Part shown: in pieces, positions 1 to 7,202 of the stretch
Layout of the letters: every line of letters begins with the position of its first letter
How positions within the stretch are numbered: the first letter of the stretch is position 1
NCBI RefSeq assembly: GCF_000766945.1
Contig: NZ_ALBT01000032.1
Span: 1 to 64,000 of the forward strand
Length of the DNA stretch: 64,000 nucleotides
Direction of reading: 5' to 3'
Source of the DNA: Cellvibrio mixtus subsp. mixtus J3-8
GTDB taxonomy: Bacteria > Pseudomonadota > Gammaproteobacteria > Pseudomonadales > Cellvibrionaceae
Program-made: the position numbers and the translations under genes
The notes under the pieces: generated by a model
What the model saw: only the letters and a program-made list of their open reading frames with translations
What the model was told of the DNA's origin: nothing
The model's database searches: none

Positions 1-360
1 AAGGAGTCGAAGGGGCCGGGCAATTTTAAAAATTTATTTATGTATGCTCCGGGCGGAAAAAAGGAAGGTATTCAAATAATTCCGGTGAGTGAGGTTGCCG
101 CTAAAGATGAGTTCCTGAATATCAAACGCGCCAGCCGCGATGATCAACTAGCAAGCCACCGTGTGCCATCACAATTGATGGGCATAGTTCCCGACAATAC
201 TGGAGGCTTTGGCGATGTTGAGAAAGCGGCGAAGGTTTTTGTGGCAAATGAATTAGAACCGCTGCAAGCGCGCATGATGGAACTTAATGAACGGGTCGGA
301 GAGGAAGTCATTGCGTTTAATGAATATGGCTTGGAGAAACTGACTTCGGCTGCTCTTTAA
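1..360 (+). CDS. Phage portal protein, P2 gpQ type, C-terminal part
   Basis: The reading frame is open from the first base of the window to a TAA at 358-360, so only the last 119 residues are visible. The text closely follows the end of P2-family (PBSX-type) portal proteins, with the stretches NLFMYAPGGKKEG, PVSEVAAKDEF, HRVPSQLMGIVPDNTGGFGD and NELEPLQARM. The portal forms the dodecameric ring at the phage head vertex through which DNA is packaged. In P2 the portal gene lies beside cos; here the next gene is a DNA methylase rather than a packaging or capsid gene. A strong hairpin follows the stop. The family call is firm; whether the gene is intact upstream cannot be seen. Confidence 0.93.
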   Translation, partial: KESKGPGNFKNLFMYAPGGKKEGIQIIPVSEVAAKDEFLNIKRASRDDQLASHRVPSQLMGIVPDNTGGFGDVEKAAKVFVANELEPLQARMMELNERVGEEVIAFNEYGLEKLTSAAL

Positions 361-367
361 AAATTAT

Positions 368-400
368 CCCCGGTGTTGCTACCAACAACACCGGGGCTTT
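368..400 (+). terminator. Hairpin terminator after the portal gene
   Basis: An 11-bp perfect stem (368-378 with 386-396, left arm CCCCGGTGTTG) with a 7-base loop is followed by CTTT. It starts 7 bases after the portal stop codon. The U-tract is short. Confidence 0.6.
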
Positions 401-478
401 GAATGCACGACTACGATTAAAAATCCTGCGCATCACAATCAAATTGTAATTAAAAATTGTGACTAATGCAGGTAAAAA

Positions 479-1243
479 ATGAGTAAACCAATCCTTCCTT
501 GGATGGGTGGCAAGCGCCGCCTAGCAAAAGAAATTATCCCTCTGTTCAAACCTCATACAACCTATGTTGAGCCATTCTGTGGCGGTGCTGCATTATTTTT
601 TATGAAAGAACCTGCAAAGGTCGAAGTAATCAATGATGTGCATGGTGATCTGGTTAATTTATATCGCGTGGTAAAACACCACCTTGACGAATTCCTGCGG
701 CAATTCCGCTGGGCATTGGTTAGTCGGCAGGATTATTTGTGGGCACAGAAAGCGAATCCGGAAACACTCACTGATATTCAGCGTGCCGCACGATTTTTTT
801 ATCTTCAAAAATTGGCGTTCGGTGCGAAGGTGGTGGGGCAGAGCTTTGGCACTGCGGCAACAACACCACCGCGGCTGAACCTGCTGCGCTTGGAGGAAGA
901 ATTGAGTGCGGCACACCTACGGCTCGCCCGAACCACTATCGAGCGCTTGGACTGGCAGGAATGCATGCGGCGCTATGATCGCCCGGCGACGTTGTTTTAT
1001 GTTGATCCACCGTACTGGCAAACAGCGGGATACGGTGTTGATTTTGGTATTGAGCAATATGAACAGCTTGCCCAGCTCGCTGCTGCAGCTAAGGGCCAAG
1101 TGATTATCAGCATCAACGACCACCGCGATATCCGGGCGATATTCAAACACTTTGATATCCGCACCACTCAGATCAAATACACCGTTGGCGGCGCTAAAAC
1201 AGCCGCGCAAGGCGTTTCAGAGCTAATCATCACCAACCGCTAG
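479..1243 (+). CDS. DNA adenine methylase, D12 (Dam) class, phage type
   Basis: This 254-residue protein fits the N6-adenine methyltransferases of the Dam/D12 class (usually 250-280 residues), which transfer a methyl group from S-adenosylmethionine to adenine. The SAM-binding elements are PWMGGKRRL near residues 7-15 and VEPFCGGAALFF near 30-41. The catalytic motif IV is DPPYW at 176-180. The C-terminal stretch GGAKTAAQGVSELIITN is also usual for the family. The gene follows the portal terminator by about 80 bases and probably has its own promoter, as phage accessory genes often do. A likely role is protecting phage DNA from host restriction; the target sequence cannot be predicted. It ends the recognisable phage DNA on this side. 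Confidence 0.9.
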   Translation: MSKPILPWMGGKRRLAKEIIPLFKPHTTYVEPFCGGAALFFMKEPAKVEVINDVHGDLVNLYRVVKHHLDEFLRQFRWALVSRQDYLWAQKANPETLTDIQRAARFFYLQKLAFGAKVVGQSFGTAATTPPRLNLLRLEEELSAAHLRLARTTIERLDWQECMRRYDRPATLFYVDPPYWQTAGYGVDFGIEQYEQLAQLAAAAKGQVIISINDHRDIRAIFKHFDIRTTQIKYTVGGAKTAAQGVSELIITNR

Positions 1244-2132
1244 CCCTCGCACCAAAATCGCGCCATGCCCCCTGTGGTGCGATTCCAGCAACCCCCTTCA
1301 AACCTTTTGCGCGCAGTCTGGCCCCCGCCCCGCCTGCGCTCTTCACGTGCGGGTTTTTATTCACCATATTCAACCCGGTCAAAGCCGCGCCGTATCTGAG
1401 CCGTATGCGTGATAGCAGGCTGCAAAAAATTATTCAGATTTATTCAAAAATTCGCAAAAAGTTGCATGAGGTAAAGCGTAATAAATCAGGGGCTACCGAG
1501 TGAAGTGGTTTTTAAAAGATAAGGGGTACAGGGAGATTGCAGCCGTGGATGCGTGGATAGGGGTAGATTAATTATTTAACTATTTGTTTTTATTGATATT
1601 TCTGTTCACAAAACAGCCCACAAAAAAGCGTGGGTATTTATAAAAAACCGTGGGCTATTTTTTGATCAAATGTTTTTCGCGTGGATTGAACCATCTATTA
1701 CTTTTTACCGGTTATTTATATTTTTTTATTTATTTTCAATAAGATAGATAGATATAGATAGGCGGTGATCAAAAAAGCATCCACGGCGGAAAATGCAAAA
1801 GCTTGGGGAAAGTGGCGGTGATTGTGGGTGTTAGAAACAGCAAAGCCTATATAAATCAGTGAGTTAAAAATAGCGCCCACAAATCCACGGGTTTTATGGC
1901 GCACGTCCGGCCTTGGAAAAGTGGCAAAAGTTGCCCTGCTCCCCAGATGTTTTTTCAAGGGCTTTTTGTTTTTCGCCTGGTTAATTTGGCTATGGCCATA
2001 AACCAAAAAGGGCCACCTTGCGGTAGCCCTTGATGTTGTCATTCTGTTGTCATTACCGAACCAAAACAGCCCCAAATAACCCCAATTAATGACAATGTGT
2101 AAACTTTAACTTACTGATTTTAAAGTGTTTTT
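1244..2132. other. Non-coding junction between phage genes and ssrA
   Basis: I see no convincing gene here. There is a possible weak terminator at 1329-1357 (stem CCCGC/GCGGG followed by TTTTT), an AT-rich stretch from 1560, a GATA-type simple repeat near 1741-1760, and a paired hairpin structure at 1615-1665. A 119-codon open frame on the minus strand (1716-2075) has only a TTG start without a ribosome binding site and resembles nothing I know. Integrases of ssrA-targeting elements usually sit in such a spot, but no integrase is visible. Confidence 0.6.
1615..1665 (+). terminator. Repeat-built hairpin with T-tract
   Basis: AGCCCAC (1615-1621) can pair with GTGGGCT (1650-1656), which is followed by ATTTTTTG. 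An inner GTGGG at 1630-1634 can compete for the same left arm, because the unit AAAAAA-S-CGTGGG-Y-ATT occurs twice. The arrangement could be a terminator with two alternative stems. No nearby gene explains it. Confidence 0.35.
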
Positions 2133-2487
2133 TGGTGGAGCCGGGGGGATTTGAACCCCCGTCCGCCAGCACTCCATCCTCGGCTCTACATGTTTAGATC
2201 CGTTTATTGATTTAACGCTGTATCAGCCCAACAGGCAGGACGATAAGCGCGATCCTGTAGAGTTTTAGCAGCGCCGCCCCAGGCATGCTTTGCTGCGATC
2301 CAGTTCTGTATGACGGGCTCTAGCGCGGTACTGGCACCTTGTCAGAGACCGTTAGCTGCATTAAGCAGCTAAAGCGTAAGAATCGTCGTTTGCGACTATT
2401 CAAGTACAGCTTTGGATTAACGTGATTGGCTGTCATCACGACATGCACCTTGGACTTTGTTACCGGCGTCGAATCCAAATCGGCCCC
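2133..2487 (-). ncRNA. ssrA: tmRNA (transfer-messenger RNA)
   Basis: The minus-strand RNA begins GGGGCCGATTTGGATTCGACG at 2487 and ends CCGGCTCCACCA at 2133, with CCA encoded. GGGGCCG pairs with CGGCTCC to form the acceptor stem, and the T-arm (GGGGGTTCAAATCCCCC) is intact. Its 355 nt are close to the E. coli length (363). The tag reading frame runs from 2393 down to 2361: resume codon GCA, then AAC GAC GAT TCT TAC GCT TTA GCT GCT TAA, giving ANDDSYALAA. tmRNA with SmpB rescues stalled ribosomes and tags the unfinished protein for proteolysis; smpB is not adjacent. The 3' end, a very common integration site for prophages and islands, points at the phage genes to the left. Confidence 0.97.
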
Positions 2488-2844
2488 AGTCGCTGGACGG
2501 TACTATCTGAGGGGATAGCGGTGTCCAAGCCAGCGAGTGGCGGCATTCTACCTCTATTACCAGCCGATGTCATACCGCTTTTCGCTGTAATTGAATATGG
2601 TGGCTTTTTGACCGGTTGCAAGTGCGGTGAAGCGATTACCGTTACCAGTTGTTGACTTAATCGCCCATTGCAAAAGATTACAGTGTATTTGCGGCAACCT
2701 GACCAAAGCCAATCTCGATTTGGATTACCTGATCACCAAGCCCACCCAAATCAACTCGTAGAGCCTCCAAAATATATTTTTGCGCAAAGCTGGTATTTGC
2801 CGGCTTTTGTTAACAAGCCCCACCGTCAAAAGGCGCGGTTTTGT
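2488..2844. other. Intergenic region between ssrA and the lipoprotein gene
   Basis: This stretch holds the ssrA promoter region. An imperfect hairpin at about 2789-2810 (AGCTGG/CCGGCT followed by TTTT on the plus strand, preceded by AAA) could help terminate the minus-strand gene that ends at 2845. Short open frames here have no ribosome binding sites and are not credible. Confidence 0.4.
2545..2573 (-). promoter_or_regulatory. Likely sigma-70 promoter of ssrA
   Basis: Read on the minus strand there is ATGACA (-35, 2573-2568), a 17-base spacer and TAGAAT (-10, 2550-2545). Transcription from here would give a leader of about 50 nt that RNase P would remove to form the mature 5' end. A weaker alternative is TTGGAC with a 17-base spacer and TAGTAC (2528-2500), closer to the mature end. 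Confidence 0.5.
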
Positions 2845-4395
2845 TTACCATGCAGGGGTTCGGTATTGCCAGGTAAAAACATCGAATTGGTTATGCAGTA
2901 TTGGATCGTGAATGATATTGCCCTTTAAAAAACTACCGTACAGTTCTGGCGGTGATTGTAAATATTGATTGGTTGATTGCGCATTAATAAGGCTGGATAA
3001 CACCACTGGGGATGCTAATGATGGCGAGCTGATCAGTGGGAAAACGTCAAACTCAAAAAATCCGTAGAGAATAGTTTTCATTGCCTGACGCCGGGTGCCT
3101 GGTAATCCGGTGAAGGGATCGCTTTCCTGTGTTTGGCCGAGTGGAATAAAAATATCCACACATGCTTTCGCGTCCAATTGCTGCTTGCCCAAAATGCTGG
3201 TGTCTGAACTTCCATCTTTCGGAATATCAGCTCCTGCATACATAAAATCCATTACCCGAATGCGGTTACTTATTGATGAATCGCAATCTGCCGGGTAATC
3301 GGGATCATTTTCTGTGAGTTCCCGTTTGCTATAAGTGGCAGCTTGCACTAATGCAACTTCCTGCATCTGGTTGATAGATTCGTTGTGATAAGTGTGTGAG
3401 GCTAAGGATTTTATAAATTGATGATCGATTGCCAGGATTTGCGTTAGCACCTCCTCGGACGCTTGGGCATCGCAGGTGTTTTTTATAATTGCAGATAGCA
3501 CTGGCCGCGATAATCCCCAGGATGCATTAATAAAACCAACATTATATTGCTCAATGGTGTTTTTTAATGAAGCTAAAAAATTTTCATACCGGGATCTTAT
3601 GATGTTAATGGCAAGCGTGGATTCAGTAGCATCCACAGATGTTAATTGTGAACAAGTTTCAGCGGGAGCATAGAGTTTGGATTCTGATCCCGATTCAACA
3701 AATACAAACTTTGCCGTGGGGTTATGTTCCAGCAGAAATGTAGCGATGTAATAGCCGTGGCCTTCTCCCGGGGGCGTCATCGTGAATAGCTGGATATTTT
3801 TAGGTGTATTAAATGCAGAGAAATCCTGTACTGATAAATAACCATCATAATTTTTTATGAGAGTAAAAACATTATTCACGGTAACGGGCATTGTTGTTTT
3901 TGGGCGGTATTGCACCAGATTCATGTTTGTATCCGTTGTTAGCAATTCAAGTACGCGGCTCCTGTAAGCGGCAACCGCCAGGGAAGCCATATGGTTATCG
4001 ATGATCAATACAGTGGGATATTTTGTATTTCCCGGTTTGGGGGCGGGGGCTTCGAATTCAACCTCGATTTTTTCGCAGCTGTAGGGTTTGGTATCGGTAC
4101 AGGTTTCATTATTTAACAAATCTGCAATATCACTTAACAGTTTTGCCTTTGCCATTGGTGCTGTTGATGAAGTGTTTTGGCTTGATGTGCTCTGGCTGGA
4201 AAAAATAGATGAATTTGATGTTTCGGTAGAAAAACTACTCGATGAACTCGTCGCGACGCTACTCGGTAGTGAAGCAATATTTGAGGATGGTAATCTGCTT
4301 GAGGGTGACGAATTGGTGCTGCCGGAATCACCGCCGCAACCGGCTAATGTAATGAGTGTCAGCCCGGCAGCCAGATGCGTTAACGACTTAAACAT
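2845..4395 (-). CDS. Lipoprotein with serine-rich linker and subtilisin-like (S8 fold) domain, catalytic Ser replaced
   Basis: The 516-residue product starts with a lipoprotein signal (lipobox LAGC, Cys20), then a Ser/Thr-rich linker to about residue 80. The rest looks like a diverged peptidase S8 domain. VLIIDNH around Asp133 sits in the Asp-motif position. GEGHGYYIATFL around His213 matches the His helix. NASWG at 290-294 resembles the oxyanion-hole Asn motif. VALVQAATY resembles the following core strand. ACVDIFIPLG followed by GTRRQA (433-438) occupies the place of the APG...GTSMA signature, with Arg435 where the nucleophilic Ser should be. If this reading is right the protein is a pseudopeptidase, perhaps a binding or scaffold partner. 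It is the last gene of the four-gene run 7202-2845, 107 bases after its neighbour. The fold call is by eye; the lipoprotein call is firm. Confidence 0.7.
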   Translation of the reverse strand: MFKSLTHLAAGLTLITLAGCGGDSGSTNSSPSSRLPSSNIASLPSSVATSSSSSFSTETSNSSIFSSQSTSSQNTSSTAPMAKAKLLSDIADLLNNETCTDTKPYSCEKIEVEFEAPAPKPGNTKYPTVLIIDNHMASLAVAAYRSRVLELLTTDTNMNLVQYRPKTTMPVTVNNVFTLIKNYDGYLSVQDFSAFNTPKNIQLFTMTPPGEGHGYYIATFLLEHNPTAKFVFVESGSESKLYAPAETCSQLTSVDATESTLAINIIRSRYENFLASLKNTIEQYNVGFINASWGLSRPVLSAIIKNTCDAQASEEVLTQILAIDHQFIKSLASHTYHNESINQMQEVALVQAATYSKRELTENDPDYPADCDSSISNRIRVMDFMYAGADIPKDGSSDTSILGKQQLDAKACVDIFIPLGQTQESDPFTGLPGTRRQAMKTILYGFFEFDVFPLISSPSLASPVVLSSLINAQSTNQYLQSPPELYGSFLKGNIIHDPILHNQFDVFTWQYRTPAW

Positions 4396-4502
4396 GTATG
4401 GATTCCTTGTTGGTTTGCTGCCGGGGATAATCCTGCATCACTGGTGTTTCGTCAAATGCACAGGGCGCCAACACGTTGCAGAATGTTGTTCTGTGTCGCA
4501 TT

Positions 4503-5288
4503 TTAATTATGTTGCTCACGCAATTGCTTTAACTTTTCACTGATAGTCAAATAATTCTCTTTGCTGAGTTCCCGGGATAATGACAATTCCAGGCCGATTC
4601 TAAACGGATCGTACAATCTCGTTGATGCGCCTGCCTGCCGGGCAATTGCGTCAAAATTCGCAGCAATATAGTTGTCGCCGTCATTACCCATTTTGGCTCC
4701 GATGTAGCTTGTCACTAAATCTGAATAATCATGTTCTACCCCCTTTACCCATTCGCTGGATTTTAACCGCACCGCTGTTTGTGATAATGCATATTCAAGT
4801 GGTTCATAATTTCCTTGTTTGGCGAGATAGTTCAGCATTTTTATAGATGCTACCCGGGCCTGGGCTTGTTCATCACCAAAATATTGTTGCGAGCTTTCAT
4901 AATTGCCGACAGTATTTTTAATAAGATCTACAATTTCAGGGTCACGCGAGAGTTGTTCGTAGATTTCGTTTCGCTTGTTTTCCCTATCCACATTGTTGCC
5001 GAGTAAGAAAATTTGCCGGTATTCTTTTTTAAATGTCTCTATGGATTTATGGCTGAATACAGGGGCTGTTTCGGTTGTTGGCTGTTGAGCCTGGTCGGCC
5101 ACGGCTTTCGTTGGTGCTGCGGGAATAGCTTCTTTAACCATTGTTTTTTCTGCAATGACGGGCGAGGTCGGGCTTTTCGTTCCAGCCTGATTGGCCGGTG
5201 AAATACTTTCCTGTGACGTCAAATAAAATACACCCGCAATTGCGATTATGGTCACGCTGCTTGCTATTAAAAATGCTCTGGTTTTCAT
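4503..5288 (-). CDS. Membrane-anchored protein of unknown function
   Basis: I do not recognise this 261-residue protein. It has one N-terminal membrane span (about residues 4-24) with a lysine/arginine before it, then a Pro/Ala/Thr-rich stretch to about residue 75, then a predicted helical, charged domain of about 180 residues with no Cys. It therefore probably sits in the inner membrane with the domain in the periplasm. I chose the ATG at 5288 because AGGA lies 9 bases upstream. The ATG at 5297 has AGGA directly touching it, and longer versions would overlap the preceding gene. It lies 76 bases after the Hint-domain gene on the same strand, so co-expression is likely. Confidence 0.7.
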   Translation of the reverse strand: MKTRAFLIASSVTIIAIAGVFYLTSQESISPANQAGTKSPTSPVIAEKTMVKEAIPAAPTKAVADQAQQPTTETAPVFSHKSIETFKKEYRQIFLLGNNVDRENKRNEIYEQLSRDPEIVDLIKNTVGNYESSQQYFGDEQAQARVASIKMLNYLAKQGNYEPLEYALSQTAVRLKSSEWVKGVEHDYSDLVTSYIGAKMGNDGDNYIAANFDAIARQAGASTRLYDPFRIGLELSLSRELSKENYLTISEKLKQLREQHN

Positions 5289-5364
5289 TGTGTTCATTCC
5301 TGTGATTTTCGTTAAGGAGAGGCGACTAATCGCCGCCTCTCTTTTCGTTTTTACTAGCCGGTTA

Positions 5365-6192
5365 TTACTGGCGAATTCTGAATTCAGCGATTTCAGATTC
5401 CAAAATGTTTTGCCAGTACAGGTCACCCACGACTAAACCTTCTGCAACAATCAGATGGCCATTTTCTGTTGTTGAATTGGTCAGGAAATTGAACACGGTT
5501 TTATCTTTTTCACCCGTAGCTATGTCGACGATAGGGTCCGCAGTACCATTTTCCAATACCAGCAAATCGCCAGTGTTAAGGGTTTTTGCTTTCACGATAG
5601 TCCCATTCGACAATAGCACTCCGTGTTCAGTAGAGAGGCCTATATGTTTTCCTGATTCTGTTGTGATCAACACCAGTGGTTTTTCTTCCGGACCAAAAGT
5701 AACTTTCTTAATATCGCGGCTTTCAAAAACCAATGCGCTTAATGTTGAGTTATCGGTCGCTGCGGCTGCTGAGAATGCCAATGGGTTCTTAACGATATTT
5801 TCGATATTTGCGATCCGGCTTGCGCCAGTGTTTTTATCGAATACGCTAACTTCTGTTCCCTCGGCAAAACAACCGCAAGTACAGACGGCAATCAGCGGAT
5901 AGTTGCCTGCTGCATCAGGAAATTGGCTACAGATAGGTGCAATGGAATTTGCTCCTGCGTATAAATATTCGTTGTAAGTTATGCAACCTGGAACAGTCGC
6001 GCCGGTAATGGGGGAGGTGTAACCGTAATAGGCAATTTGGCGATATTGGGCACATTGGGCCTGGGTGAGTGTGGATGCGGCACAACGGCTGGCGAGTGTT
6101 GCGTCTTTCAAACGGCCCGGATCTGTTTGGGCAACCGCAAAATTGGTGACAAGCGCTAATAGTACACTTAAAACAAAGGTTGAAATTTTCAT
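5365..6192 (-). CDS. Secreted protein with C-terminal Hint (hedgehog/intein-like) domain
   Basis: A signal peptide (residues 1-21, ...NFAVA|Q) is followed by a cysteine-containing segment (Cys37, 47, 70, 88, 104, 106) and then a Hint-type domain starting at Cys108 in CTCGCFAEGTEV. LITTESGKHIGLSTEHGVLL (Hint block B, with S187-T-E-H190) and TLNTGDLLV follow, then VFNFLT and NGHLIVAEGLVVGD at the end. Hint domains cleave the bond before their first Cys by an N-S acyl shift. The C-terminal His-Asn needed for splicing is absent (GD there), as in Hedgehog, so cleavage or ester transfer rather than splicing would be expected. What the released 86-residue mature N-part does is unknown. It lies 38 bases after a secreted metallopeptidase gene. 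The Hint assignment is strong by motif but was not tested by search. Confidence 0.8.
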   Translation of the reverse strand: MKISTFVLSVLLALVTNFAVAQTDPGRLKDATLASRCAASTLTQAQCAQYRQIAYYGYTSPITGATVPGCITYNEYLYAGANSIAPICSQFPDAAGNYPLIAVCTCGCFAEGTEVSVFDKNTGASRIANIENIVKNPLAFSAAAATDNSTLSALVFESRDIKKVTFGPEEKPLVLITTESGKHIGLSTEHGVLLSNGTIVKAKTLNTGDLLVLENGTADPIVDIATGEKDKTVFNFLTNSTTENGHLIVAEGLVVGDLYWQNILESEIAEFRIRQ

Positions 6193-6230
6193 GTTCAGTT
6201 CCTTAACATTTGATTAATTGATGTAGATAT

Positions 6231-7202
6231 TTATTGAACGTTTGTGGTGCCGTCAGTTAGCTGGGGCTTATACCAACATCTGGGGCGAGGCGCGTTGTTG
6301 ATAACACCGCTACGTAAAATTTTTGTTACGCTTTCACAAGAATAAAATGCAGCGGCTTGTTCAGCGTATAAAGAATTTCTGCCGAGCGGGGCATCAACGC
6401 CGGGAATGGTGTAAATATCGAATGCGACATTACATAATCCACCATTTACGTAAGTGTCGAGACGGCATTGGGCACCGGGGTGGCCTTCGATAGTTTGTGT
6501 CACCCGATTATTATCTTTAGTCGCAAAACTCACAGTAGTTCTGTTGCCTGCGGCTAACAAATCTGCCAGTGATTTTCCGGCTAATGCAACGCGGTAACAT
6601 AATTCCCGGTCGAGTTGATCCGGCCAGTTTGCATCACATGCATTTTTTGGAATGGTCGGAATTCTGGTTGCATACGCTGAATTGTCAGCATTGCGCCACA
6701 ATTCACTGGCGCAGGATTGCGATGCAAAGTAATCCGATTGTCCCTCTGATGCCGCCCATGAGTTGCCACCGGAATAAAACGGAAAACCTGCCAGGTGATG
6801 TCCCATTTCATGGCAAGCCACTAAGGCAAATCCATCTTCGGTAACTTCCGGGGCGCGTGCGAGTCCGCCGAACATTTCCACATACCAGTTGTTGCCAACC
6901 TGGTATGCCTGAGCGTTAACGGTTTCATTATTCCATGATCTGATGAACGTTAAATTTGCGCCATGCGAGCGAACTACCGGATCATAAATCGCTATTACCT
7001 GATCAATGATTTGGTTGAATCGCGCCTGGGTTAAGCTCCCTGCATTGGCATTGGTTCGGCGATGCAGATTGTTATCTGGCATCACTTCTTCAAACGTTCC
7101 TGCAGCAATTGCTTGCTGTTTAATATCATCATTCTGATCAGCAGCATACAAAGATGTACTTGCTGCCGCTAAAGAACCGCATAGCATATATTTCCACTTC
7201 AT
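6231..7202 (-). CDS. Secreted HExxH zinc metallopeptidase, unassigned family
   Basis: The 323-residue protein has a signal peptide (cut near ...TSLYA|A, residue 21). The zinc motif is HEMGH at 131-135. Downstream, ASEGQSDYFA offers Glu153 as the likely third ligand, an arrangement like gluzincins (HExxH with Glu about 18-25 residues later). Seven or more Cys residues suggest disulfides in the periplasm or outside. The first ATG at 7202 has an upstream AGGAG at good distance and is followed directly by the signal peptide. It is the first gene of the run of four exported-protein genes and would be read from the AT-rich region above 7202. I cannot place it in a named MEROPS family. It might process the Hint-domain neighbour, but that is inference only. 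Confidence 0.8.
   Translation of the reverse strand: MKWKYMLCGSLAAASTSLYAADQNDDIKQQAIAAGTFEEVMPDNNLHRRTNANAGSLTQARFNQIIDQVIAIYDPVVRSHGANLTFIRSWNNETVNAQAYQVGNNWYVEMFGGLARAPEVTEDGFALVACHEMGHHLAGFPFYSGGNSWAASEGQSDYFASQSCASELWRNADNSAYATRIPTIPKNACDANWPDQLDRELCYRVALAGKSLADLLAAGNRTTVSFATKDNNRVTQTIEGHPGAQCRLDTYVNGGLCNVAFDIYTIPGVDAPLGRNSLYAEQAAAFYSCESVTKILRSGVINNAPRPRCWYKPQLTDGTTNVQ

Noticed and set aside
1716-2075. 119-codon minus-strand frame between the phage genes and ssrA
   Set aside because: TTG start without a ribosome site, composition like translated non-coding DNA, and no resemblance to integrase or other phage proteins.
2422-2928. Plus-strand frames overlapping ssrA and its upstream region
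   Set aside because: They lie across the structured RNA gene and its promoter and lack ribosome sites.
4134-4331. CRISPR-like or tandem repeat impression in the serine-linker region
   Set aside because: It comes from repeated serine codons in the lipoprotein linker; spacing is irregular and there are no spacers. The same holds for the linker near 54550-54700.
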